Source of the DNA: Bacillota bacterium
Lineage (GTDB): Bacteria > Bacillota > Clostridia > Christensenellales > Aristaeellaceae
DNA: 41,085 nt
Assembly: GCA_023413135.1 (NCBI GenBank)
Contig: JAEZQK010000089.1
Location: 1 to 41,085, forward strand
Reading direction: 5' to 3'
Within the stretch, counting starts at the first letter, position 1, and each line of letters starts with the position of its first letter. The notes under the pieces are model-generated. The model had not been told where the DNA came from. It ran no database searches and worked only from the letters and a program-made list of their open reading frames with translations. A program made the position numbers and the translations under genes. Of this stretch, positions 1-6,836 are shown in pieces.

Positions 1-542
1 TGCTGTTCCTTCCTTTTCCGCGCTTATTCAATTGGCTGTTTCAAACTTTCTCCCATCTGGCTCAATCGGCGCGCTGACTCGCTGCCGCTCGCATCGCTTG
101 TTTCGCCAGCCTCCTCCACACCGCCCACTTCCGCCACTGGCGGGGGCGGTGTTCCGGAGCCCCTCAGGATGACAGCACGCGGAGCACACTTACTTTATAC
201 GGGCAGGTATTGATCCGGCACAGGCGGGCGATTGATAATCGTCCCTACGACCATTATGTTTGTTGGCTTCTCTGCCGGAGGTTGCGCCTGCATGAGAAAC
301 CCATTCAACTTTGCCCAAGCAGTAGGGGCGATTATCAATCGCCCGCATAGCACCGGCCACCGATAGGCCGGAGGATGACACGCGCATCCGATCATAGCTC
401 TATCCATGCAAATATGGTTTGAGTTGGAACAAAGTACCGGCCTGAATAACGATCCATATTTTGACAGGGGGAATACAACGCCGCCAACATCTTGTTCCAC
501 AAATAAAGCTGGCGTGGCCGCGCCCATACAAAGGAGGCTGTA
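1..542. other. Gene-free leading region with repeats
   Basis: No credible gene was found in this stretch; the short open frames lack ribosome sites and family resemblance. It holds a hairpin at 118-152 (ACACCGCC pairing with GGCGGTGT around an inner CGCC/GGCG stem), a CTCAGGATGACAG fragment near 163-175 that belongs to the same repeat family as 33913-33984, and a REPIN-like pair at 224-346. A TTGACA box at 461-466 has only a weak -10 match 18 bp downstream, so no promoter is called. The strong ribosome site for the next gene is at 531-538. Confidence 0.6.
224..346. repeat. REPIN-like inverted hairpin pair, copy A
   Basis: Two 25-base units face each other: a minus-oriented one at 224-248 and a plus-oriented one at 322-346. 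Each unit reads GTAGGGGCG, a short loop, then CGCCCGC, so a GTAG tetranucleotide precedes a GC-rich imperfect palindrome. The minus unit has one change (GTCCCTAC instead of GCCCCTAC). The 73 bp between the units do not resemble the other copies. This arrangement resembles REPIN/BIME elements mobilised in other bacteria by RAYT transposases; the link to a RAYT is inference. Confidence 0.75.
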
Positions 543-1622
543 TTGAAACACAAAGGATTATGGATGACTTTCGCATGTTTGCTTTTGATATGCACAAACG
601 CGATCCCTACACCGGCTTGCGGCAGCTCCGATTATCTCGTCCGGGATAACACCGGCACCACCCGGGTGCTTCTAACCCTTACGGGGGACTGCGTGCTGGG
701 CGGCGAGGAGAAGGCGCGCAAAAGCGAGCGGTCCTTTGATTCGGTGATTGCCGGAAAGGGAATGGAATGGCCCTTCTCGGGGCTTAACGAAATATTTTCC
801 CGGGATGATATCACCCTGGTGAACCTGGAAGGGGTTTTGCAGGATCACACCAAGGGGCGTCTGACCACCAAGCAGTATACCTTCCGGGGCACGGCCGCCT
901 ATACGAAGGTCCTGCAGCTGGGCAGCGTGGAACAGGTGAACATTGCCAACAACCACTACATCGATTACGGGAAGACCGGCCGGGACAGCACCCGGGAGGC
1001 GCTTTCGGCGGCCGGCATTCCCTTCAGCGGATTTCAGGAGCTGTCCGTAGCGGAAATACGGGGCAGGAAGATCGGCTTTGGCGGGATCCGGGAAACGGTC
1101 TACCGCCAGGACAAAAAGATCATGACCAGGGATATTGAAAAGCTCAAGGAAATGGGCTGCGACGCCATTGTGTATTCCTGCCACTTCGGCAAGGAATACA
1201 GCCGCACCCACAACGCATTGCAGGAAAAAATGGCCCGCCAGGCCATCGACTTAGGCGCGAACCTGGTGGTGGGCCACCACCCCCATGTGGTGCAGGGGGT
1301 GGAAAGTTATAACGGCGGTGTCATTTTGTACAGCCTGGGGAATTTCGTATTTGGGGGCAACCTGGATTTAACGGAGTTCGACGGCTGTGTCGCGCAGGCG
1401 GAATTTATATGGAAGGAGGAGGAATACGAGGGCGTGCAGATCCGCCTTATACCGGTGCTCACCACCGGGGCCGCGCCGGACAACGACTTCCGCCCCGGTT
1501 TGGCAAAGGGGGAGGATAAGGACCGGATCCTTCAAAAAATGCAGGAGGACAGCGTGATTCCATTATCGGAGACCATGTATTTCCCCGCACAAAATAAAAT
1601 TTCAGCAGAGGATGAAAAATGA
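543..1622 (+). CDS. CapA-family metallophosphatase-like protein
   Basis: This 359-residue protein belongs to the CapA/PGA_cap family, which has a calcineurin-like metallophosphatase fold and is associated with poly-gamma-glutamate or other surface polymer metabolism. Visible family motifs are GDCVLGG near residue 48, NLEG near 95, NIANNH near 133, SCHFG near 212, a VGHHPHVVQG metal-binding signature near 243 and LYSLGNFVFGG near 262. The first ~26 residues form a basic then hydrophobic segment, so the protein is probably exported or membrane-anchored. The start is TTG, chosen because AAAGGAGG lies 5-6 bases upstream. The stop overlaps the next start in an ATGA, so the two genes are probably translationally coupled. 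The polymer it acts on cannot be told from the sequence. Confidence 0.85.
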   Translation: MKHKGLWMTFACLLLICTNAIPTPACGSSDYLVRDNTGTTRVLLTLTGDCVLGGEEKARKSERSFDSVIAGKGMEWPFSGLNEIFSRDDITLVNLEGVLQDHTKGRLTTKQYTFRGTAAYTKVLQLGSVEQVNIANNHYIDYGKTGRDSTREALSAAGIPFSGFQELSVAEIRGRKIGFGGIRETVYRQDKKIMTRDIEKLKEMGCDAIVYSCHFGKEYSRTHNALQEKMARQAIDLGANLVVGHHPHVVQGVESYNGGVILYSLGNFVFGGNLDLTEFDGCVAQAEFIWKEEEYEGVQIRLIPVLTTGAAPDNDFRPGLAKGEDKDRILQKMQEDSVIPLSETMYFPAQNKISAEDEK

Positions 1623-2020
1623 TGATGAATGGTTTGGCACTTTCGCAATCAAATAGGATGATCCTTCCTGAACCCGGCATTGCCATCGATGAAAACGGCC
1701 GCCGTGTACAAAGGGACGGAAGGACCATCGATCTTAAGCCCATGGAATTTTTGCTGATGCTGGCGTTTGTCAAACATCCCAACACGGTGCTATCCCGGAA
1801 TCAATTGCTTCGCGAGGTATGGGATATGGATTTTTTGGGCGCGACAAGGACGGTGGATGTGCATGTGTCATCCCTGCGCAAAAAGCTGGGCTGGGGAAGC
1901 CGCATCGTTACGGTGCGCAATGCCGGGTATAGGCTGGAGGTACGCAACGATGTGGCAGCCTCTTTAAGCACCAGCCGGCCGGGCGTCAGCCGTTTCCCGG
2001 CCCATACACCACATAGCTGA
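1619..2020 (+). CDS. Orphan OmpR/PhoB-type winged-helix regulator
   Basis: This 133-residue protein is essentially one winged-helix DNA-binding domain of the OmpR/PhoB effector class (Trans_reg_C). Residues 25-110 show the usual order: a short beta stretch (IDENGRRVQRDG), the LKPMEFLLMLAFVKHP helix, LSRNQLLREVWD, the recognition helix RTVDVHVSSLRKKLG and the wing RIVTVRNAGYRLE. There is no receiver domain and no sensor domain, so it is not a standard response regulator. It overlaps the CapA-like gene by four bases, which suggests the two act in one process, for example envelope control. The last ~20 residues (rich in Ser, Pro and Arg) look unstructured. Its ligand or partner is unknown. Confidence 0.8.
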   Translation: MMMNGLALSQSNRMILPEPGIAIDENGRRVQRDGRTIDLKPMEFLLMLAFVKHPNTVLSRNQLLREVWDMDFLGATRTVDVHVSSLRKKLGWGSRIVTVRNAGYRLEVRNDVAASLSTSRPGVSRFPAHTPHS

Positions 2021-2078
2021 CCTCCCCTGTTTCGGCGTATATATATCCGGTGAAACCATACATTTCAACAGCGGGAGG
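2021..2078. other. Nested stem-loop between convergent genes
   Basis: CCTCCCCTGTT at 2021-2031 pairs with AACAGCGGGAGG at 2067-2078 with one bulged base, and smaller stems sit inside the loop. It lies directly after the winged-helix stop codon and before the convergent fic stop. There is no T-run on either side, so it may be an mRNA-end structure rather than a classical terminator. Confidence 0.4.
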
Positions 2079-2103
2079 CAAAAGGGTAAAGATGGGCAGT
2101 GGC

Positions 2104-3246
2104 TTATGTTCCCTCCCGCAGCAATTGCAAGTAAGCTTCGTAGGCAAAGGTTCTGTTCCGGCGGTCTCCGGCTGTCTTTACGAGAATGCCGGCGTCGGAT
2201 AGCCTCCTGACGGCGTCCGATACGGTCTTAAAAGTTGTGCCAAGCGCATCCGCCGTTTTTTGGATGTCGATAATGGGGTTTTCCTCCAGGTAGCTAAACA
2301 GCTGGATAGCCGTTTTCGCACCGCGCCCGAAGCTTGCGGCAATATTCATGTTTTTGTCGTGCAAGGCAATCAGCTTGTCGATTGTAACGGTTGCATCCTC
2401 AGCCGATTCGTAGATGGCCCGCAGAAAAAACTTTATCCACTGCTCATAATCTCCTTTGTTTCGAACCTCAGTCATGCGGTCGTAATACTCAATGCGGTTT
2501 TTTTTCAGGAAGTATGAGATATACAGAACAGGTGTGGACAGAACGCCCATTTCCATCAGGAAGAGTGTGACAAGAAGCCGCCCGATCCTTCCATTGCCGT
2601 CGAGGAAGGGGTGGATGGACTCAAAATGATATTGGATAAGAGCCGCGCGAATCAATATGTCGAGGCTGTCATTCGCATGGATGTATTTTTCAAGGCCGGA
2701 CATGGCCTTCATCATATCTTCCGGCTCCGGTGGGATATAGCGGGCGTTTTTCAGTGTGCTTCCCTGACCTCCGATCCAGTTCTGTGAATGGCGGAATTCC
2801 CCCGGGCTTTTTTCCTGCCCCCGGACACCCTCCATCAGCACCGCATGCGTTTCTTTTATAAGCCGGTTGCACAGGGGCAGCTCCTTTAAACGACGTATCG
2901 CAAAATCGGTCGCCTTGATGTAGTTGATGACGTCCATGACGTTCCGGTTGGCATTTTCATCGATCAGCGGATCAAGGATATCCTCAAGCGTTGCCTGCGT
3001 ACCTTCAATCTGTGAAGACATCAGGGCTTCCTTGCGGACGTACATTGATACAAAAAGATGTACACTAGGAATACGCGCCGCGATCCCATCAAGCAAAGCA
3101 AGCTGTTTATTGGCTTTCACAAGCAGTTCCACAGCTTCATCGTCCAGTTGGACGGGCGGCTTGGGCGGCAAGGGGGATGGAACAAAAGATTTATAAGCCA
3201 GTTCACCGGCCAGGTTCGTTTTGAACTTACCCGCTCTTTCAGTCAC
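2104..3246 (-). CDS. Class II Fic protein with C-terminal winged helix
   Basis: Fic enzymes transfer AMP or other phosphate-containing groups to target proteins. The catalytic signature HPFLDGNGRIGR is at residues 212-223. An N-terminal Fic_N region carries SSQIEG at residues 77-82, which fits the [S/T]xxxE[G/N] inhibitory helix motif of class II Fic proteins, so the enzyme should be auto-inhibited. A C-terminal winged-helix domain near residues 310-370 (DIQKTADALGTTFKTVSDAV) suggests DNA binding or self-regulation. The GTG at 3246 was chosen because a GGGAG ribosome site precedes it and related proteins begin with TERAGKF; a TTG at 3285 would add 13 residues. No antitoxin gene is adjacent. 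A consensus promoter at 3287-3315 drives it, divergent from the thrS leader promoter. Confidence 0.9.
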   Translation of the reverse strand: MTERAGKFKTNLAGELAYKSFVPSPLPPKPPVQLDDEAVELLVKANKQLALLDGIAARIPSVHLFVSMYVRKEALMSSQIEGTQATLEDILDPLIDENANRNVMDVINYIKATDFAIRRLKELPLCNRLIKETHAVLMEGVRGQEKSPGEFRHSQNWIGGQGSTLKNARYIPPEPEDMMKAMSGLEKYIHANDSLDILIRAALIQYHFESIHPFLDGNGRIGRLLVTLFLMEMGVLSTPVLYISYFLKKNRIEYYDRMTEVRNKGDYEQWIKFFLRAIYESAEDATVTIDKLIALHDKNMNIAASFGRGAKTAIQLFSYLEENPIIDIQKTADALGTTFKTVSDAVRRLSDAGILVKTAGDRRNRTFAYEAYLQLLREGT

Positions 3247-3286
3247 AATAGCCGCTCCCTTTTGAAAAACTAAAATTACAACCAAT

Positions 3287-3315
3287 AGTATACCCGATTT
3301 ATTTTAGTTTATCAA
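3287..3315 (-). promoter_or_regulatory. Promoter of fic
   Basis: On the minus strand TTGATA (3315-3310) and TATACT (3292-3287) are separated by 17 bp, an almost perfect sigma-A promoter about 40 bp before the GTG start of fic. Confidence 0.8.
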
Positions 3316-3318
3316 CCG

Positions 3319-3333
3319 AAAGTAAAGTAAAGT
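3319..3333 (+). repeat. Three tandem AAAGT pentamers between divergent promoters
   Basis: AAAGT is repeated three times without interruption between the -35 boxes of the fic promoter and the thrS-leader promoter. It is a candidate binding site for a regulator of one or both units, perhaps the winged helix of the Fic protein itself; this role is only suggested by position. Confidence 0.45.
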
Positions 3334-3350
3334 AGATATCGTTGATTTGG

Positions 3351-3379
3351 TTGACATGGATTCCGCCATCTGGTATAAT
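3351..3379 (+). promoter_or_regulatory. Perfect-consensus promoter of the thrS leader
   Basis: TTGACA at 3351-3356 and TATAAT at 3374-3379 are separated by exactly 17 bp, a full match to the sigma-A consensus. Transcription should begin near 3386, giving a leader of about 290 bases before the synthetase start. Confidence 0.92.
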
Positions 3380-3404
3380 GGCCCAAAAGTTTGAGGTGTT
3401 GGGT

Positions 3405-3458
3405 ATGGTACATTCCGTTTTCGCAGCCACCACTACTACTACTCCGGGCTACCCTTGA
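3405..3458 (+). CDS. Threonine-rich leader peptide
   Basis: A 17-codon open frame encodes MVHSVFAATTTTTPGYP and stops at TGA 3456-3458. It starts about 20 bases after the predicted transcription start and has a ribosome site GAGGTG at 3393-3398, six bases before the ATG. Five successive threonine codons (ACC ACT ACT ACT ACT, 3429-3443) sit just upstream of a threonyl-tRNA synthetase gene. Leader peptides rich in the cognate amino acid are the sensor of transcription attenuation in enterobacterial thr, his, trp and pheST operons. Here ribosome stalling on the Thr run would report low charged tRNA-Thr. The peptide itself is not expected to have a function. Confidence 0.85.
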   Translation: MVHSVFAATTTTTPGYP

Positions 3459-3540
3459 CGTAAGCTGTTTTTGCAGCCGGCGGCAAGGGTAAGCCCTGTT
3501 GGCCGTGGCTGCAAGTAATATAGAAGATATACGCCTTGCA
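3446..3540 (+). promoter_or_regulatory. Threonine attenuator: competing RNA pairings
   Basis: Several pairings in the leader RNA exclude one another. GGGCTACCCTT (3446-3456) can pair with AAGGGTAAGCCC (3485-3496). TTGCAGCC (3471-3478) can pair with GGCTGCAA (3507-3514) around an AGGG/CCCT inner stem. TGCAAG (3510-3515) can pair with CTTGCA (3535-3540), the left arm of the terminator. GCAGCCAC (3423-3430) can also pair with GTGGCTGC (3505-3512). A consistent model follows. A ribosome at the stop codon covers 3446-3456, the 3471-3514 hairpin forms and the terminator forms. A ribosome stalled on the Thr codons leaves 3446-3456 free, the first pairing breaks the second, and TGCAAG is released to block the terminator. 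The pairings are seen directly; the switching order is inferred. Confidence 0.7.
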
Positions 3541-3565
3541 TCAAAAGTGCAAGGTGTTTTTGTTT
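3531..3565 (+). terminator. Attenuator terminator before thrS
   Basis: ACGCCTTGCA (3531-3540) and TGCAAGGTGT (3548-3557) form a 10-bp stem with one G-U pair and a 7-base loop, followed by TTTTTGTTT. It is a typical intrinsic terminator placed 112 bp before the synthetase start codon, as expected of an attenuator. Confidence 0.85.
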
Positions 3566-3617
3566 GGAAAGGGGGTGTTTGCTCCGATGAAAAATGGAAT
3601 GGTTCTGCTATATTCCA

Positions 3618-3669
3618 AGGAGCGGCTTACCGCGTCCTCCCCATTTTTTGTTCAAAAATAAGGAGGAGG
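3618..3669 (+). promoter_or_regulatory. Possible ribosome-site occlusion hairpin of thrS
   Basis: TCCTCC at 3635-3640 is complementary to the ribosome site GGAGGAGG at 3662-3669. The same bases can instead pair with AGGA at 3618-3621 around a GCGG/CCGC stem (3622-3633). The two pairings exclude each other, so a second, translational layer of control is possible. Function is inferred from base complementarity only. Confidence 0.4.
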
Positions 3670-3677
3670 CATTGTGT

Positions 3678-5228
3678 ATGGAAAGCTACAAAAAGGTTTT
3701 GGCCGCCAGGCTGTCCGCAGCCGTGCAGCAATATTTCGGCAGCGCAGCGTGCGTTTGTTACGGGGAAAGCAATGAGGGGTTCTACTGTGATTACGACATC
3801 CCGCCCCTTCATCCCGAGCGGTTTTTGGAAATAGCGAAAAGCGTTGACGCATCCCAAGCGGACTGCGCCTTTGAGGTGAGCCGCTTTTCAGGCGTCTATG
3901 AAGACGGGAACGCCGAAAACCGCATGCTGCAGCGCATTTACGTGACCGCCTTCCCCTCGGCGGCAGAACTTGCGGAATATAAGAGCTTTGTGTTGGAAGC
4001 GTCAAAGCGCGACCACAAAACGCTTGGCAATGAGATGAAGCTGTTTTCCAGCTCCAATGAGATCGGGCAGGGCCTGATCCTGTGGCATCCCAAGGGGGCT
4101 ATGATACGTTACCTGGTGGAAAGCTTCGGGCAGAAGGCGCATATCCTCAACGGCTATGACTGGGTGTACACGCCCCACATCGGCCGGGCGGAGCTTTGGA
4201 AAACATCGGGCCACCTTGATTTTTACAAGGATTCCATGTACAGCCCGCTGGTCATTGACCAGGAGGAGTATTACTTAAAGCCCATGAACTGCCCGTTCCA
4301 CATCAATATCTACAACAGCGAAATACATTCCTACCGCGACTTGCCCGTAAAATATGCGGAATACGGGACGGTATACAGGTACGAACTATCGGGGGCATTG
4401 AATGGCCTGACAAGGGTAAGGGGCTTTACGCAGGATGACGCGCACATCATCTGTACGCCGGAGCAGGTGGAAAAGGAGGTCACAAACGCGCTTCAATTCT
4501 CGCTGTACATGCTGCGTTCCTTCGGGCTTGATACATTCCAGGCGTATATTTCCACAAAGCCCAAGCGCAAATCTGTGGGCGAAATAAAGGATTGGGAGAT
4601 GGCCACGGATGTGCTCAAAGCGGCCGTTGCCGCCGCCGGCCTTGAGTATAAGATAGACGAGGGTGGCGGCGCGTTCTATGGCCCGAAAATCGACCTGAAG
4701 CTGTATGATTCGCTGAACCGGGAATGGCAGTGCAGCACCATACAGTTTGATTTCAACCTGCCTGACCGCTTCCGCATGTTTTATGTGGGCGCCGACGGGC
4801 AGCACCATACGCCGTATATGGTGCACCGGGCGCTGTTCGGCAGCCTGGAGCGCTTTATGGCGCTTTTGATCGAGCACTACAAGGGGGATTTCCCCCTCTG
4901 GCTGGCCCCTGTGCAATTGGGGATCGTGCCGGTGAGGGAAGAACACAACCGGTATGCCAAGCGCTTGTCCGGGGAGCTGAAGGCACTGGGCCTGCGCGCC
5001 AAAGCGGACGTTGGCAGCGATCACATGCGCGGAAAGATCAAGCGCTTTCAGCTTGAAAAGATCCCTTACATCCTCGTCGTTGGCGACAGGGAAGCGGAAA
5101 GCGGCACCTTTTCCCTCCGCGGCCGGAAAGAGGGGGATCTTGGTGCCATGGATATCGCGTGCCTGCAAAAATACCTGCAGCCGCAGCTTGCGCAAGGGAT
5201 CCCCCAATGTATATTTGAAGAGGAGTAG
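3678..5228 (+). CDS. thrS: Short threonyl-tRNA synthetase without TGS and editing site
   Basis: This 516-residue class II synthetase charges tRNA-Thr. The catalytic core is complete: WHPKG (motif 1 area) near 136-140, zinc ligands Cys205 (in MNCPFH), His256 (DDAH) and His383 (MVHRA), motif 2 Arg234 and motif 3 Arg392. Their spacing matches the E. coli enzyme. The C-terminal anticodon-binding domain starts near residue 405 (WLAPVQLGIVPV). Usual bacterial ThrRS has about 640 residues. Here the TGS domain is absent, and the N2 editing domain is reduced to about 110 residues that keep only a GFYCDYD remnant and show no HxxxH motif, so removal of mischarged Ser is probably lost. The ATG at 3678 follows GGAGGAGG by 8 bases. 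The Thr leader controls it. It may be a second, inducible ThrRS; the main one would lie elsewhere. Confidence 0.93.
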   Translation: MESYKKVLAARLSAAVQQYFGSAACVCYGESNEGFYCDYDIPPLHPERFLEIAKSVDASQADCAFEVSRFSGVYEDGNAENRMLQRIYVTAFPSAAELAEYKSFVLEASKRDHKTLGNEMKLFSSSNEIGQGLILWHPKGAMIRYLVESFGQKAHILNGYDWVYTPHIGRAELWKTSGHLDFYKDSMYSPLVIDQEEYYLKPMNCPFHINIYNSEIHSYRDLPVKYAEYGTVYRYELSGALNGLTRVRGFTQDDAHIICTPEQVEKEVTNALQFSLYMLRSFGLDTFQAYISTKPKRKSVGEIKDWEMATDVLKAAVAAAGLEYKIDEGGGAFYGPKIDLKLYDSLNREWQCSTIQFDFNLPDRFRMFYVGADGQHHTPYMVHRALFGSLERFMALLIEHYKGDFPLWLAPVQLGIVPVREEHNRYAKRLSGELKALGLRAKADVGSDHMRGKIKRFQLEKIPYILVVGDREAESGTFSLRGRKEGDLGAMDIACLQKYLQPQLAQGIPQCIFEEE

Positions 5229-5243
5229 ACGTTTTTCATCCTC

Positions 5244-5294
5244 ATGGAAAAATTTTTCCATTGTACTGGACAATGGGCTTGTTTGCGTTGTCCA
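5244..5294. other. Palindrome and small hairpin after thrS
   Basis: ATGGAAAAATTTTTCCAT (5244-5261) is a perfect 18-base palindrome, and TGGACAA (5267-5273) can pair with TTGTCCA (5288-5294). They lie between thrS and the sigma-factor gene. Neither has the GC-rich stem plus T-run of a terminator. A protein-binding site for the sigma operon is possible but unproven. Confidence 0.35.
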
Positions 5295-5320
5295 ATAGAT
5301 GGGGAGGTGATCAGGCCGTC

Positions 5321-5854
5321 ATGATGGACAATGCTTTGGCGCCAGGCAGCGTCCGGGAGGAAAGGTTGGAAAACTGGATCGCCTCGTATGGAGACGATAT
5401 TGTTAGAATCTGCTTTTTGTATCTTTGCGACGCGGCCCTTGCGGAGGACGCGGCGCAGGATACCTTTTTAAAGGCATGGCGGAGCATGGACCGGTTTGAA
5501 GGCCGGAACAACTGCACGGAAAAAACATGGCTGATGCGCATCGCCATCAACACCTGCAAGAACTACAGGCATTCGGCATGGCTTAAGCATATGGATTTTT
5601 CCAGGGCGGTAGAGGACCTGCCCGATTCTTTTCACACAACCTCCCGGGAGGATCAGGCCTTCTTTCTGGATATCCTGCGCCTGCCTAAAAAGTACAGGCA
5701 GGTGATCATCCTACACTATTACCAGGATGTGCCGCTTGCGGAGGCGGCGGATATGCTGCATATCAGCCGCTCCGCGGCATACCACCGTTTGAACAAGGCA
5801 CTTAAGCTGCTGAAGATCGTGCTGGAAGGAGAGGATTTCCATGAAGCCAGATGA
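5321..5854 (+). CDS. ECF-type RNA polymerase sigma factor
   Basis: This 177-residue protein has the two DNA- and core-binding regions of extracytoplasmic-function sigma-70 factors. Region 2 is visible as IVRICFLYLCDAALAEDAAQ followed by DTFLKAWRSMDRFEG and WLMRIAINTCKNYRH. Region 4 is visible as LPKKYRQVIILHYYQDVPLA plus a helix-turn-helix with ISRSAAYHRLNKALKLLK. The ATG at 5321 is preceded by GGGGAGGTGA at 5301-5310; an ATG three bases later is equally possible. It overlaps the following membrane-protein gene by 14 bases, the usual layout for an ECF sigma factor and its anti-sigma or sensor partner. Target promoters cannot be identified here. Confidence 0.9.
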   Translation: MMDNALAPGSVREERLENWIASYGDDIVRICFLYLCDAALAEDAAQDTFLKAWRSMDRFEGRNNCTEKTWLMRIAINTCKNYRHSAWLKHMDFSRAVEDLPDSFHTTSREDQAFFLDILRLPKKYRQVIILHYYQDVPLAEAADMLHISRSAAYHRLNKALKLLKIVLEGEDFHEAR

Positions 5855-6731
5855 CGTGAAAAGAGTCATAGGAACAAGCCTTTCCGGCCTTTACATGACC
5901 GGGAGCAGCCGTGATGCCATCATGCATGCGGTCAAAGGAGGAAAGGTTATGAAAAAGAAGGCGTCCGTATCCCTTGCTTTTATCCTGCTGCTGGTTTGCG
6001 TTTCCGTTACCGCGCTGGCGCTGGGCGGGTATTTCACCATGCAGGAGTATTTCGGCAATAAAGACATCACGAAAGAATTTGAAGAGAATGTCATTCCCAT
6101 CGGAAAGACCTTTGACAACGACTATGTGCGCGTGACCGTCGGCGATGGATACTTTGACAGCGAGCGCTTTGCCCTGACGCTGAATCTGGAAAGCAAGGAT
6201 GCAAAGAAGCCCGTCTACCTATACCCCAAGCTGTGGGGATACTGTGGCGACAGGCAACTGGATATCGATGTGGAAGGTATGCGGGGCGACTTTATGTCGG
6301 GCTTCCTGTACCCAAACCTCATAAAGGACGATATTTGGAAGGGTGAATTTGGTTTTGAAGGCTGTCTGTATGAGGATGAGGCGGATAGCGATGTGCGCTG
6401 GGTATTCACCATGCAGGTGCTGGCTCCCAACTGGCCGCTGATTGCCATAGAACCGCCTGAGTATGATCAGTCCCTGTCACAAGAAGAGCGGGACGCGCAG
6501 GATGACGCATACATGCAGCGCTACCGTGACGCGTATGACAGCCAGAAGATCCTGGCGAGTTTTGGCGACAGTATGGTTGAATTCAGCGCCATTTTGCCCA
6601 TCCCGGCGGGCATGACCCAAGAGGAATGGTGGCGTGTGCCGCTGGGCGATCAACTGGTTCAATGCGGCGCCTTTACGCTGGTGGATACCATTGAATGCAC
6701 ATACACCACCAAGCAGGCGGAGAGCAAATAA
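5841..6731 (+). CDS. Membrane-anchored partner of the ECF sigma factor (putative anti-sigma)
   Basis: The 296-residue product has a short cytoplasmic N-terminus (residues 1-40), one hydrophobic segment at about 42-62 and a large extracytoplasmic part rich in acidic and aromatic residues (residues 63-296). I recognise no enzyme motif in it. Position and topology resemble DUF4179-like sigma-factor regulators that bind the sigma factor inside the cell and sense something outside. The ATG at 5841 has AAGGAG upstream and overlaps the sigma gene. A second in-frame ATG at 5949 has an even better AAAGGAGG site and begins a signal-peptide-like sequence (MKKKASVSLAF), so a shorter exported form could also be made. 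Confidence 0.7.
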   Translation: MKPDDVKRVIGTSLSGLYMTGSSRDAIMHAVKGGKVMKKKASVSLAFILLLVCVSVTALALGGYFTMQEYFGNKDITKEFEENVIPIGKTFDNDYVRVTVGDGYFDSERFALTLNLESKDAKKPVYLYPKLWGYCGDRQLDIDVEGMRGDFMSGFLYPNLIKDDIWKGEFGFEGCLYEDEADSDVRWVFTMQVLAPNWPLIAIEPPEYDQSLSQEERDAQDDAYMQRYRDAYDSQKILASFGDSMVEFSAILPIPAGMTQEEWWRVPLGDQLVQCGAFTLVDTIECTYTTKQAESK

Positions 6732-6836
6732 GCAGAACGGGGGACAGGGAATGCTACGGCTTTCTCTGTTCCCCATAATTGATGGCGTTTGCCTATGCGG
6801 GCAGCAGGCGTTTTTCCGCATGAATGCCTGAACACC

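Noticed and set aside
461..490. Promoter of the CapA-like gene
   Set aside because: TTGACA at 461-466 is clear but the best -10 candidate (CAACAT) matches the consensus at only three positions.
3386..3677. T-box riboswitch upstream of thrS
   Set aside because: The leader lacks AGGGTGGNACCGCG; only TTACCGCG near 3627-3634 resembles it, without the TGGN bulge, and the Thr leader peptide explains the region better.
5244..5261. Terminator of thrS
   Set aside because: The palindrome is AT-rich with no loop and no following T-run.
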